Source: Zobellia roscoffensis (lineage in GTDB: Bacteria > Bacteroidota > Bacteroidia > Flavobacteriales > Flavobacteriaceae). From it: DNA of 64,000 nt. Below are positions 9,870-19,636 of this stretch, piece after piece. A program made the translations under genes and the position numbers. Each line of letters starts with the position of its first letter. Positions within the stretch are counted from its first letter, which is position 1. Where the stretch lies: the NCBI RefSeq assembly GCF_015330165.1, contig NZ_JADDXT010000002.1, positions 3,003,646 through 3,067,645 on the forward strand, written 5' to 3'. Under the pieces are notes generated by a model, which was given only the letters and a program-made list of their open reading frames with translations, was not told the origin of the DNA and did no database searches.

Positions 9870-12143
9870 ATGATTAAATTTTGTAGGGAACATTATATGT
9901 TAATCCTGGCATTATCCTTTGGCTTTTTATATAGTTCTTGTTCGCCGGTCAACTCTGCCCTTTCCAAAAAATTTGTGCAGGATTTTAAAGTTCCTCCAGG
10001 AGCCTACAAACCAATGCCTTTTTGGCACATTAACGGAGAGCTTACTACACAAGGAATAAGAGAACAAATGAAAGAGGCGAAAGAAACTGCTGGTTTTAGT
10101 GGCATTAGTGTACTGCCTCTTGCCTCCAAAAAAAATGGAAAATCCGGTACAATGCCTAAATTTCTTACGCCTCAATACCTAGAACGATTTCAGGATGTTT
10201 TGGATACAGCCGAAGAATTGGATATGGAGGTAGTTTTATATGACGATAACGATTTTCCAAGCGGAATGGCCGGCGGAAAAATAGGCAGACTTTTTCCTCA
10301 ACATACCATGAAGCGTTTGGATAAAGTAGAAAAGTTGGTAAATGGCCCCTATGACTTTACGGATAGCATACCAGAGGGTAAGTTGCTTTCCGTTGTAGCA
10401 ATGAACCAGGAAACATTACAACGTTTTGAGCTAAGTGCTTATGTAAAAAATAAAGAGCTAAAATGGCAGGCACCCAAGGGGTCGTGGAGAATCATGTTCT
10501 TCACTATGGTCAAGGATAGTTACCATAAAGCATTTCCTGTAGTGGATTATATGGATACCACTGCGGTAAGAGAAATGATCCGTATGACTTATGACGTATT
10601 TAAAGATAATTTTGAGGCCTATTTTGGAACAACCATAAAAATGACATTTTTTGACGATGTGGGTTTTTGGAAGCACCCAAGAACATGGACGGGACTTTTC
10701 AATGAAAAATTTAAGGAATTAAATGGTTTTGACCCAAAACCTTGGTATCCAGCCTTATGGTATAATATTGGCCCTGAAACTGAAGCTGTACGACATGCTT
10801 TTTTCAATACCCGTGCAGAATTACTGGCAGAAGGGTTTCCTAAACTGGTTGGGGAATGGGCTAAAGAAAACGGGCTAAAGGATACAGGGCATCCTCCAGG
10901 AAACTATGATCCTACTCCAATAGATATGAACGGAGATATCTTTAAGTTTTTCCGTCATACCGAAATTCCCCTAACAGACGCAATTATTGAGTATCAATTT
11001 GGTCAAAACGGCCATAAGCTCATAAGTTCAGCTGCAGATTATTATGACAAGCCAGTTGTTTCTACAGAAATCTATGGTGCATATAAAGAGAAGACTTTTG
11101 ATTCGTTAATGTTATATCGCTCTGCAATGGACCTTTTCTCGCGAGGAGTAAATTTTGTAGTGCCCCATGGAATGTGGTATAACCCTAACGAGGTTTATAT
11201 TTCACCTTTGGTTTCTCCTGATAGTAAAAAGCTGGCACCTGCCTTATCGGCTTATTCCAATTTTGTAGGAAGGTCTTGTATGTTATTACAAGGAGGTAAA
11301 CGTGTCGCAAATATTGGAGTGTTATATCCATTTGCAGAATTAGCCGGTTGGTATCGTTTTGAAGCGCCGGACAATCCACGACAAGGTTTCTACGTATCGC
11401 CAGAAACCAACTACCAAGAAATTAGTGGTCTATTGACAAATGACATTCGACAAGATTTTACATTTATCCATCCAGAATATTTTTTGGATGATAAATATGA
11501 GATAAAGCAAGGATCAATACGCTTGAACAATCAGGAAAACAATCAAAAGTACGATGCCCTTATACTTACAGGTTGTAAGATTATCTCAGTAAAAACTTTG
11601 ATGAAAATAAAGGAATATTATGACCAGGGCGGTTTGGTAATTTCCACAGGCCAACTACCTTTTAAGTCATCTGAAATAGGTCAGGATATAAAAGTTAGGG
11701 ATTTAGTAGTTGAAATATTTAAGGTGAATCCAGAAGACAGCTTATTTTATGGGACACAAATTCATACGAATGCAGCAGCAGGACAAGCTATCCATATTCC
11801 CAACCCTAACAGCTCTAATTTGTACGAAGCAATAAAGACTCGTTTGCTTACAGATGTTGAATTTTTGCCAAACCCAAAACTATCTACAAATATTGGAAAG
11901 TTCAATTACATACATAAAGTTAAGGATGGTAAGGATATCTACTTCTTTTCTAATTCTAGCGATGAAACTATAGAAACTGAGGTGGTCCTTAGAGGAAAAC
12001 TAGATTTATACCAGGCAAGTCCACATGATGGAACTATTCAGCACCTTAAAGAAGCATCCCACTTAAAGATTAAAGATCAGGACTTTACTAAATGTAGATT
12101 ATTATTAAAACCTGTTAGTGCAACATTTTGGATATCATATTAA
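9870..12143 (+). CDS. GH106-like glycoside hydrolase, lipoprotein
   Basis: 757 residues. A lipoprotein-type signal (LYSSCSPVNS) indicates membrane anchoring. The mature N-terminus FKVPPGAYKPMPFWHINGEL, followed by helices, EVVLYDDNDFPSGMAGG, KMTFFDDVGFW and VVSTEIYGAY, resembles the TIM-barrel portion of GH106 alpha-L-rhamnosidases and their relatives. Characterised GH106 enzymes are usually longer, with a C-terminal carbohydrate-binding sandwich. Here the protein ends soon after a flavodoxin-like segment (about 560-620), so it is either a compact relative or a different family with the same barrel. A rhamnose-specific role fits the locus but is inferred. Confidence 0.6.
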   Translation: MIKFCREHYMLILALSFGFLYSSCSPVNSALSKKFVQDFKVPPGAYKPMPFWHINGELTTQGIREQMKEAKETAGFSGISVLPLASKKNGKSGTMPKFLTPQYLERFQDVLDTAEELDMEVVLYDDNDFPSGMAGGKIGRLFPQHTMKRLDKVEKLVNGPYDFTDSIPEGKLLSVVAMNQETLQRFELSAYVKNKELKWQAPKGSWRIMFFTMVKDSYHKAFPVVDYMDTTAVREMIRMTYDVFKDNFEAYFGTTIKMTFFDDVGFWKHPRTWTGLFNEKFKELNGFDPKPWYPALWYNIGPETEAVRHAFFNTRAELLAEGFPKLVGEWAKENGLKDTGHPPGNYDPTPIDMNGDIFKFFRHTEIPLTDAIIEYQFGQNGHKLISSAADYYDKPVVSTEIYGAYKEKTFDSLMLYRSAMDLFSRGVNFVVPHGMWYNPNEVYISPLVSPDSKKLAPALSAYSNFVGRSCMLLQGGKRVANIGVLYPFAELAGWYRFEAPDNPRQGFYVSPETNYQEISGLLTNDIRQDFTFIHPEYFLDDKYEIKQGSIRLNNQENNQKYDALILTGCKIISVKTLMKIKEYYDQGGLVISTGQLPFKSSEIGQDIKVRDLVVEIFKVNPEDSLFYGTQIHTNAAAGQAIHIPNPNSSNLYEAIKTRLLTDVEFLPNPKLSTNIGKFNYIHKVKDGKDIYFFSNSSDETIETEVVLRGKLDLYQASPHDGTIQHLKEASHLKIKDQDFTKCRLLLKPVSATFWISY

Positions 12144-12150
12144 TAGTGAG

Positions 12151-13419
12151 ATGAAAACCTCCCTTATATTCTTTTTTTCAATTCTCGGTAGTGGTGCCTT
12201 TGCACAGGCATCATTATCTCTAGCGGATAATTTTAATTTTTATATTGGTAAAAGCACGCATTGGCAGCGACATATAATTGACAATTCCCTTAGCGGAGCC
12301 GATGGCGTTAGGTTAATGGATGTAAATAATGATGGCTTATTAGATATTACCACAGGATGGGAAGAAGGTGGGTATACAAAAGTATATATAAACCCAAGTC
12401 ACGAAAAAGCTAAAGAAAAATGGTCTTCCGTTACTGTTGGTAAAACATCACATGTAGAAGATGCTGTTTTTGCAGATCTTGATAATGATGGTGCCGTAGA
12501 TGTGATTAGTAGTACAGAGTGGAAACATCAAAAAGTATACATCAATTGGGCACCTTCTAATAAGGTAGATTATTTAGACACTAATAAATGGAAATCAGAG
12601 GTTATTCCTTCTTCAGAAAATATTACACAGTGGATGTTTGCCGTTCCCATGCAAATAGATGATACGAATGGATTAGATATTATAGTAGGCTCAAAAAATA
12701 AAAATGCACAAATAGGTTGGTTTCAAGCACCAAAGAATCCAAGAAATATAGGTAAATGGAAATACTATCCTATAAGCAATGCTACTTGGGTAATGTCTGT
12801 CATACCAAGAGATATGGATGGTGATGGTGATTTGGACATTGTGGTTTCCGATAGAAATAAAGGAAAAACAAATGGTGTACGTTGGTTAGAAAATCCAGGA
12901 ATAAAAAGAAAACAAAAGAAATTTTGGAAAAATCATTTCATTGGAGCAAAAGATACAAGAGTGATGTTTATGGATATGGCAGATATAGATGGAGATGGAT
13001 TAGAAGATGCTATAGCAACAGAATATACCAACCAAAAAATTGTATTTATGAAAAGGTTAGATGATACCGGTTTAAATTGGAGGACGTTCAATATAGAAAT
13101 TTCCGAAACAACAGGTAGAGCAAAGGCCGTAAAAGCTGGAGATATTGATATGGATGGAAAACTAGACATTGTACACACTTCAAATACTTTTGAACAAGAG
13201 GGCCAATCTGGCGTTTATTGGCTGTCCTTCAAAGAGAGTCCAACAGAAAGAAATTGGGAATGGCATAACATAAGTGGTTTAGATGGTATAAAATATGACA
13301 GAATAGAGCTAATAGATTTGGACGGCGATGGCGATTTGGATGTACTTACTTGTGAAGAAAATGCAGGAGTAAATAATGAAGGATTAGGAATTATTTGGTA
13401 TGAAAACCCAAAAATATGA
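12151..13419 (+). CDS. Secreted VCBS/FG-GAP repeat protein
   Basis: I place the start at ATG 12151, which gives MKTSLIFFFSILGSGAFAQA, a clean signal peptide, and leaves 7 bp after the upstream stop. An in-frame ATG 33 bp upstream would overlap the previous gene and spoil the signal. The protein (422 residues) consists of beta-propeller FG-GAP/VCBS repeats with calcium-binding loops: DVNNDGLLDI, DLDNDGAVDV, DMDGDGDLDI, DIDGDGLEDA, DIDMDGKLDI and DLDGDGDLDV. Such proteins bind ligands or surfaces, and no enzymatic residues are evident. Its role in the PUL is unknown. Its last four bases overlap the next start codon (ATGA), indicating translational coupling with the enolase-superfamily gene. Confidence 0.8.
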   Translation: MKTSLIFFFSILGSGAFAQASLSLADNFNFYIGKSTHWQRHIIDNSLSGADGVRLMDVNNDGLLDITTGWEEGGYTKVYINPSHEKAKEKWSSVTVGKTSHVEDAVFADLDNDGAVDVISSTEWKHQKVYINWAPSNKVDYLDTNKWKSEVIPSSENITQWMFAVPMQIDDTNGLDIIVGSKNKNAQIGWFQAPKNPRNIGKWKYYPISNATWVMSVIPRDMDGDGDLDIVVSDRNKGKTNGVRWLENPGIKRKQKKFWKNHFIGAKDTRVMFMDMADIDGDGLEDAIATEYTNQKIVFMKRLDDTGLNWRTFNIEISETTGRAKAVKAGDIDMDGKLDIVHTSNTFEQEGQSGVYWLSFKESPTERNWEWHNISGLDGIKYDRIELIDLDGDGDLDVLTCEENAGVNNEGLGIIWYENPKI

Positions 13420-14645
13420 AGACAAATAGAAGACATTTTTTGAAAGGGATTTCGGCGCTTGGTGCTATAGGAACAACATATCCATTACTATCCGCTTTAG
13501 GTAGTATCAATAAAGCGGAGTATTTGAACGAAAAGATTACAAAAATTGAATTGTATAAGTATGATATAAATATTCCCAGGTATTTCTCTTTTGGCACATG
13601 GTACAATCGCCAGCATTTATTTATGAAGGTTTCTGCCGGTGATTATTACGGTTGGTCAGAAATACCGGCTTCTCGCAATACTCCTGATATAAACCCAATA
13701 AATTGGGTAAACTATGTAAAACAATATAAGGGCCTATCTATAGAGAACGCTCAGAAATTATTGGAATTTCAGCAGCTACCAGAAAGTGGGACAAGCTTAA
13801 AGGAAATGGAGTTTATAGACGTGGCTCTGCTAGATATAAGTGGTAAAATACAAGGGAAACCGGCAATAGAATTGCTGAATTTACCCTATAGGGCTGCCGT
13901 ACCTGGTCTGTATTGCATACTTTATAAAAATGAAGAAGAAGTCAGAAAAGAAGCGGAAAAAAGTCTAGAAGAAAATTTGGCTCACCATCTAAAATTCAAA
14001 ATGTACGGAGATAAGAAGCTAGATCTAAAACTGTTGAAAACTATACGAAAAGTAATAGGTGATAATGCCCAAGTTATTTCGGATGTAAACGGCGGATATA
14101 AAGATTGGGATTCGTTAGAAGAATTGGCAGATACCTTAAAACTTTTTACTGCATATGGTTTAGATGCAATTGAAGACCCAGCCAATTTAAAGACCCATCA
14201 ATGGGTGCAGCTTCAGAAAATGGTAGGTAATCTATCGTTAATACCAGACAAGCCATTGAGACCTTCTTGGAAAGGCATCAAAACCATATCCCCTGGCATG
14301 GGTCGTATTTTCAACTTACATCCATCAACAATGGGCAGCTTTAAACAAACTGCAGTTTTGGCAAAAAAAATTAAAGACTTTGGAGGTAAAATTATGATTG
14401 GAGATGACAGTTTAGTTGGCCCGGCGTGTTCAGCATGGCAACAAGTAGCCATAGGTTCAGGCTCCGAATGGGTAGAGGCAATAGAAAAAAAAGAAGATTC
14501 AAAACCATACCTAGATTGCATTCTTCAATCACCAACAAAAAAACAATCTAACGGGTTCTATGTCTTAGACCCGGTACCCGGTTTTGGTTTAGTACTGGAT
14601 GAGAAACGATTGAAAAACGTCTGTTCACTATATATAGATGTCTAA
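13416..14645 (+). CDS. Exported enolase-superfamily (mandelate racemase/muconate lactonizing-like) protein
   Basis: 409 residues with a Tat-like leader (RRHFLKG followed by a hydrophobic stretch). The barrel shows the superfamily's three metal ligands in proper spacing: Asp223 (SDVNGG), Glu253 (IEDPAN) and Asp278 (PDKP). There is also a KxK-like LKFKMYG before the first ligand. Members abstract the alpha proton of a carboxylate such as an aldonate or uronate, by dehydration, racemisation or cycloisomerisation. An acid sugar released from the polymer is a reasonable substrate, but specificity cannot be read from sequence alone. A Tat-type leader on an enolase-superfamily member is unusual. It is coupled to the upstream gene by a 4-bp overlap. 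Confidence 0.78.
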   Translation: MKTNRRHFLKGISALGAIGTTYPLLSALGSINKAEYLNEKITKIELYKYDINIPRYFSFGTWYNRQHLFMKVSAGDYYGWSEIPASRNTPDINPINWVNYVKQYKGLSIENAQKLLEFQQLPESGTSLKEMEFIDVALLDISGKIQGKPAIELLNLPYRAAVPGLYCILYKNEEEVRKEAEKSLEENLAHHLKFKMYGDKKLDLKLLKTIRKVIGDNAQVISDVNGGYKDWDSLEELADTLKLFTAYGLDAIEDPANLKTHQWVQLQKMVGNLSLIPDKPLRPSWKGIKTISPGMGRIFNLHPSTMGSFKQTAVLAKKIKDFGGKIMIGDDSLVGPACSAWQQVAIGSGSEWVEAIEKKEDSKPYLDCILQSPTKKQSNGFYVLDPVPGFGLVLDEKRLKNVCSLYIDV

Positions 14646-14831
14646 CGAGCGCAAGACCTTTCAATATAAACTAAATAATAAAGCATTTAGATATCAACCA
14701 ATATTGGTCAAGCACGCCCAGATAGCAAAATGTTGTAGTCGAAAAGAGCTAAGATCAGATATAAGAAAAATGTTGCTCATAGGAGATAAGGTTCTGTAAA
14801 CGACCGCAAAAGTAATCTCAAATATTAAAGG

Positions 14832-17684
14832 ATGATACTTACAATAAAAAAAAATATACTTCTACTATTATTGACTACCTTTTTCCTAGGAAAGGAAATT
14901 AAAGCCCAAACCAAAACATATCTATCAGGCACTTACGCTGATACAGCGATAGACTGGGATTTTAAAATGTCTACAGGTAGAAATAGTGGTTACTGGACGA
15001 CCATACCAGTACCCTCTAATTGGGAAACTAAAGGTTTTGGCTATTATACTTATGGTAAAGATCATGAGGATTATGAAACAAATCCTGAAATTGGTTTTTA
15101 CCGTCATAACTTCAAATTTTCAACATCCACACATAAAAGGTATTTTATAGTTTTTCAAGGTTCTATGACAGAAACTACTGTAACCTTAAATGGAAAAAAA
15201 GTAGGCGATACTCATATTGGCGGCTTTACAGAGTTTAAATATGAAATAACTGACTTTCTTAAAAACGGTGCTAATCTATTAGAAGTTGAAGTATTAAAAC
15301 CAGCTAAACACCCACAAGTTGTAAAAGCTGAACGTATTGCGGACTATTGGCTTTTTGGTGGCATTTTTAGACCAGTTTTTATAGAAGAAGTACCCCAAAA
15401 TTATATTGAAAGAGTTGCCATAGACGCACAAATGAACGGCGATTTTCAAATGGATGTTTTTACAGACGGGTTTATGAGTAAATTAATGGTCGAAGCTCAA
15501 TTTTTTGATGCTAGTCATCAAAAAATTGGGAAATCTTTTTCAAAAGAATTACTCAAGAACAAAACACGATTAACGGCTAATTTTAAAAATATTGAATTGT
15601 GGTCTCATGAATACCCAAATCTTTATAGTGTTGAAGTTTCAATAACATCTAAAAATCAAATATTACATACGTATAAACAAAAATTTGGTTTTAGAACATT
15701 TGAAGTTAGGGACCATGATGGCTTTTACCTCAATGGAAAAAGGATTCTATTAAAAGGTGCCAACATGCATAGTTTTAGACCAGAAACAGGCCGTACGCTA
15801 ACAAAGCAAGACATGCTGCACAATGTTAAGCTAATGCAAGAGATGAATTTTAATACGGTACGTATTTGTCATTATCCCCCAGATGCAGAATTTCTAGATT
15901 TGTGCGATTCTTTAGGCTTAATGGCTATGGATGAATTACCTGGTTGGCGACATCCACACCCAAATGAAACAGGAAGTAAATTGGTGAAAGAATTGGTAGT
16001 TAGAGATGTCAACCACCCATCTGTTATTCTTTGGGGCAACGGAAACCATTTAGCACATAATCCAGAGTTCGATAAAGATTTTTTTAAATGGGATATTCAA
16101 AAACGAAGACCTTTAAAAAATGAAACTAAAACAGGGGATATTTATAAAAATTATTCTCCTGATTTTGATATAGTTAAAACAAATTTTTATCCGTCTTATG
16201 ATATGCTATCAAAACGATTATTTGAAGAAAATCATATTGTATTACCAAATGAAACATTGCATGCATTATATGATGGCGGCGGCGGAGCAAATTTAAAAAC
16301 CTATTGGGACGCTATCGAAAAATCTAAAGTTGGTGGGGGCTTAATGATATGGGCACTTTTTGATGAAGGTCTGAGAAGAACAGATATGAACAATCAACCA
16401 TTTAACCAAGGTAATAATGCACCAGATGGCATTGTAGGTCCTAATTCTGAAAAAGATGGCAGTTATTATGCTGTTAGGGAAATATGGTCACCGGTTATTA
16501 TTAAAGAAGAAAAAATTAAATCGAATTTTAAAGGCGAATTAACAATTCAAAATAAGTTTGATTTTGTGAATTTAAATGAATGTCGGATCAATTGGAAACT
16601 TATAGCTTTTGAAACTCCCAATACATCAACTTCAGGCTTTAGAACTGTTGCAACAGGTAAGGCAACCTCACCTAATGTTTTACCGAATACTACCGGTTTA
16701 TTAAAATTAGCCCTACCACAAAACCTTCCAAAATTCGATGCATTAGCAATAGAGGTTTTTGATAATAAAAATGTAATGGTCTATGAGAAACGGCTAATAC
16801 TAGAGCAAGAAACCGTTTATTTTCAGGTTTCTAAGGGAAATAAAATTATTCAAGATCAAACTAATCCATTTCAATTTTATATTGGCACAACTACTTTAGT
16901 ATTTGATAAAAATAAAGGTGTACTTAAAACAATAGCGGTAGAAGGCAAATCAACCAGTATTAAAAATTTTCCGTTAATTACAACAAAAAGAACAGATTCA
17001 ATAAGCGAAATAGAAGCTTCAACGGTAGAGGTAAAAGCTTCAGTTAAACAAGTACAGGGCAATTTTATAATTGAAGCTAAAAATACAAATGGTTTTGATC
17101 AATTAGAATGGACCATAATGCCTTCTGGGGAAATAAAACTCGATTATGAGTATTCTCCAGAATATGGATTTTACGAATATGCTGGTATAGGTATGGAAGT
17201 AAACCCCAAAGCCGTAAAAAGTAAACGCTGGTTGGGAGAAGGACCGGCTAGAATTTGGAAAAACCGTGTTGAAGGTGGTATTTATGATGTTCACGCAGTA
17301 GATAAATTAATTAACATTCCCGGTGAAGTATACAATCAACCTGAATTTGAAGGTTGTTTTGCTCCGTGGAAATGGGCCATATTTTACATGGAAAATAATG
17401 TTTCTGTAGGCTTTAAAAATAATAGTGACTTAATTCTTGGTGTATTGAACCCGATAAATGGCTTTAATTCAAAAATGGCTTCATGGAAGTATCCACAAAA
17501 AGAGGGCTTTTACTTTTTTAATGTTATATCTGCAGTAGGTTCTAAATGGAAAAAACCAACAGAGTTTGGACCCGATGCTAAACCGGAATTTATTAATAAC
17601 AGCTTGTCAGGTTCTGTCTCTTTATTCATAAACTGGAATATTGAAGAAAATGACGAACAAAATTTTAAATTATCAATAGAATAG
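14832..17684 (+). CDS. GH2-family protein with His in place of the acid/base Glu
   Basis: 950 residues with a signal peptide (LLLLLTTFFLGKEIKAQ). The order is a jelly-roll sugar-binding domain (about 30-190), an Ig-like domain (about 195-290), a TIM barrel from GFYLNGKRILLKGANMHSF, and a C-terminal sandwich resembling the LacZ small-chain domain. In the barrel the usual HPS(V/I)xxWSxGNE reads HPSVILWGNGNH, with His406 where the acid/base Glu is expected. The nucleophile Glu is conserved as Glu474 in PNETLHALYDG, and MIWALFDEGL corresponds to the WxWxDQGL segment of beta-galactosidases. So it is probably an altered GH2 rather than a classical beta-galactosidase. A 186-bp gap, in which I see no operator site, separates it from the previous gene; the sulfatase follows after 15 bp. 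Confidence 0.85.
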   Translation: MILTIKKNILLLLLTTFFLGKEIKAQTKTYLSGTYADTAIDWDFKMSTGRNSGYWTTIPVPSNWETKGFGYYTYGKDHEDYETNPEIGFYRHNFKFSTSTHKRYFIVFQGSMTETTVTLNGKKVGDTHIGGFTEFKYEITDFLKNGANLLEVEVLKPAKHPQVVKAERIADYWLFGGIFRPVFIEEVPQNYIERVAIDAQMNGDFQMDVFTDGFMSKLMVEAQFFDASHQKIGKSFSKELLKNKTRLTANFKNIELWSHEYPNLYSVEVSITSKNQILHTYKQKFGFRTFEVRDHDGFYLNGKRILLKGANMHSFRPETGRTLTKQDMLHNVKLMQEMNFNTVRICHYPPDAEFLDLCDSLGLMAMDELPGWRHPHPNETGSKLVKELVVRDVNHPSVILWGNGNHLAHNPEFDKDFFKWDIQKRRPLKNETKTGDIYKNYSPDFDIVKTNFYPSYDMLSKRLFEENHIVLPNETLHALYDGGGGANLKTYWDAIEKSKVGGGLMIWALFDEGLRRTDMNNQPFNQGNNAPDGIVGPNSEKDGSYYAVREIWSPVIIKEEKIKSNFKGELTIQNKFDFVNLNECRINWKLIAFETPNTSTSGFRTVATGKATSPNVLPNTTGLLKLALPQNLPKFDALAIEVFDNKNVMVYEKRLILEQETVYFQVSKGNKIIQDQTNPFQFYIGTTTLVFDKNKGVLKTIAVEGKSTSIKNFPLITTKRTDSISEIEASTVEVKASVKQVQGNFIIEAKNTNGFDQLEWTIMPSGEIKLDYEYSPEYGFYEYAGIGMEVNPKAVKSKRWLGEGPARIWKNRVEGGIYDVHAVDKLINIPGEVYNQPEFEGCFAPWKWAIFYMENNVSVGFKNNSDLILGVLNPINGFNSKMASWKYPQKEGFYFFNVISAVGSKWKKPTEFGPDAKPEFINNSLSGSVSLFINWNIEENDEQNFKLSIE

Positions 17685-17699
17685 ACCAAAATAATTCGT

Positions 17700-19472
17700 A
17701 TGAAAATTGAAAAACTACTTTTGAGTCCAGTTGCCGCACTATTGTTATTGGTCATTCTTATTATAGGAGGGTGTCATACAAAACGAAAAGATATAAATAA
17801 GGTGTTGGACACTGCTGTGAAGAAAGATTTACCAACTCGCCCCAATATTCTGTGGTTGGTAACCGAAGACATGGGGCCATACATACCGGCTTTTGGTGAT
17901 TCCACTATTGTAACCCCAAATTTAAGTCGCTTGGCAGCTGAGGGGGTTGTTTATCCGAATATGTTTTCTACCTCTGGGGTTTGCGCCCCAAGCCGCGCTG
18001 CCATTATTATGGGTATGTATCCTTCAGGCATTGGCGCCAATCACATGCGTACCACCTCGTATACCGAGGTCACCGGCTTGCCTAAATATGGTGCCGTTCC
18101 TCCACATGAAGCGCGTATGGTGAGTGAACTTCTACGCATGGAAGGGTATTACTGCACTAATAATTACAAAGAGGATTACCAATTCCAAGCTCCCAAAACC
18201 GGTTGGGACGAAAGTAGTGAGTATGCCCATTGGCGTAATAAAGCCGAAAATCAACCTTTCTTTTCGATTGTGAATTTTACCGAGACCCATGAATCGGGTC
18301 TCTTTGAACCTTATGGTTTTAGGGAAATTGAAACCAGAAACTACCATTTGGGCGACCGAAGTTATAAATGGGAAAATTTTGGGGCTTCACATGCTAAAAA
18401 TAGAATGACGGAGGGAGAAACGCCAGTACATCTACCTAAGGATACTAAATTTGATATTCCCCCGTATTTGCCCGATACTCCAAAAGTCCGCCGTGATATG
18501 TGGAAACTGTACAATAACATAGCTGAAATGGACAAACAAGTTGGAGCTGTATTGAAACAACTTGAAGAAGATGGCCTGTTAGAGAACACCATCATCTTCT
18601 TTTACGGTGATCATGGTGGCCCCTTGCCGAGGGAGAAAAGATTGATTTATGATTCCGGATTAAATACGCCCCTTATCGTAAGATTTCCAAATAAACAACT
18701 TGCTGGAATTAGAAATGATGAATTACTTAGTTTTGTAGATTTTGCACCCACATTACTTTCATTGATCGGGGTAGAACCTCCCAGTTATATGCAGGGACAG
18801 GCTTTTTTAGGTAAGTATGAATCGGTGAGTGAACGTGAATACATACATGCCGCGGCCGACCGTTTTGACGGGTTTACCGATGCTATCCGTGCCGTTCGCG
18901 ACTCTCGATTCAAATACATTAGAAATTACAGGCCCGAACAGGAGTATTACTTGCCGGTAGCATACAGGGAAAAAATTCCGGCCATGCAAGAACTGTTGCG
19001 CTTACGTGATGAAGGAAAGTTAAACGAAGCGCAATCGCAATGGTTTAGGAAAAGCAAACCCAAAGAAGAGTTATTCGATTGCGCTGTTGATCCCTACGAG
19101 TTGAACAATCTTGCCGAAAACCCTCAGTACCAAGAAAAATTGAAGGAATTGCGTACCGAGATGGACCGGTGGCTTAAGGAAATAGGGGACGTGCCCAACC
19201 AGCCGGAAAAAGAACTGATTGCAAAGCTGTGGAACGGTTCCAAGACCCAGCCCGTTACGGTAGAACCTCAAATTAGTATTTTAAACGGAGAGGTATCCAT
19301 CAGCAGCCATACTGATGGAGCTTCTATTGGGTATAAAATAGTGGGGTCCGATGGCAAAATCCCCAATTTTTGGTCTATCTATCAGAAACCTTTCGAAATT
19401 CGTGAAAATGATAAAGTAATTTCTCAAACTTATAGAATAGGCTTTATACCGAGTAAAGCGGTCGAAAAATAA
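17700..19472 (+). CDS. Lipoprotein type I sulfatase (N-sulfoglucosamine-sulfohydrolase-like, possibly S1_8)
   Basis: 590 residues. The leader LLVILIIGGCHT has a lipobox. The sulfatase fold starts at RPNILWLVTEDMGPY. The formylglycine motif is CAPSRAAIIMGMYP with Cys95, so it needs the anaerobic or aerobic formylglycine-generating system encoded elsewhere. GDHGGPLPREK supplies metal ligands. The pattern (TEDMGPY, MYPSGIGANHMR) resembles the SGSH-type group, S1_8 in SulfAtlas terms. A C-terminal beta domain (about 510-590, SISSHTDGASIGYKI) looks like the chitobiase-type C-terminal domain. It probably removes sulfate from rhamnose or uronate units of oligosaccharides. The last gene of this stretch; a 164-bp gap holding a regulon promoter follows. 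Confidence 0.9.
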   Translation: MKIEKLLLSPVAALLLLVILIIGGCHTKRKDINKVLDTAVKKDLPTRPNILWLVTEDMGPYIPAFGDSTIVTPNLSRLAAEGVVYPNMFSTSGVCAPSRAAIIMGMYPSGIGANHMRTTSYTEVTGLPKYGAVPPHEARMVSELLRMEGYYCTNNYKEDYQFQAPKTGWDESSEYAHWRNKAENQPFFSIVNFTETHESGLFEPYGFREIETRNYHLGDRSYKWENFGASHAKNRMTEGETPVHLPKDTKFDIPPYLPDTPKVRRDMWKLYNNIAEMDKQVGAVLKQLEEDGLLENTIIFFYGDHGGPLPREKRLIYDSGLNTPLIVRFPNKQLAGIRNDELLSFVDFAPTLLSLIGVEPPSYMQGQAFLGKYESVSEREYIHAAADRFDGFTDAIRAVRDSRFKYIRNYRPEQEYYLPVAYREKIPAMQELLRLRDEGKLNEAQSQWFRKSKPKEELFDCAVDPYELNNLAENPQYQEKLKELRTEMDRWLKEIGDVPNQPEKELIAKLWNGSKTQPVTVEPQISILNGEVSISSHTDGASIGYKIVGSDGKIPNFWSIYQKPFEIRENDKVISQTYRIGFIPSKAVEK

Positions 19473-19510
19473 GGTTGTTTCTTTTTTTACTGGTCTAATT
19501 AAGACCTTGG

Positions 19511-19555
19511 CAGTACAGAGCAGGACACTCCTACGTCTTACAATACCTAATTTTA
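19511..19555 (+). promoter_or_regulatory. Regulon operator and promoter ahead of the GMC dehydrogenase genes
   Basis: Direct repeat CAGTACA-GAG-CAGGACA at 19511-19527, 20 bp, then TAATTTTA at 19548-19555, which is one mismatch from TAnnTTTG. Same spacing as the other sites in the window. The GMC start codon lies 81 bp downstream of the -7 box. Confidence 0.65.
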
Positions 19556-19636
19556 GAAGCGTTTTAAGTAAGATATACTAATTGTTGTGGTGAGCTATAC
19601 TCTACTGTGGTTTGATAATAATTAAATAAGAGATAA

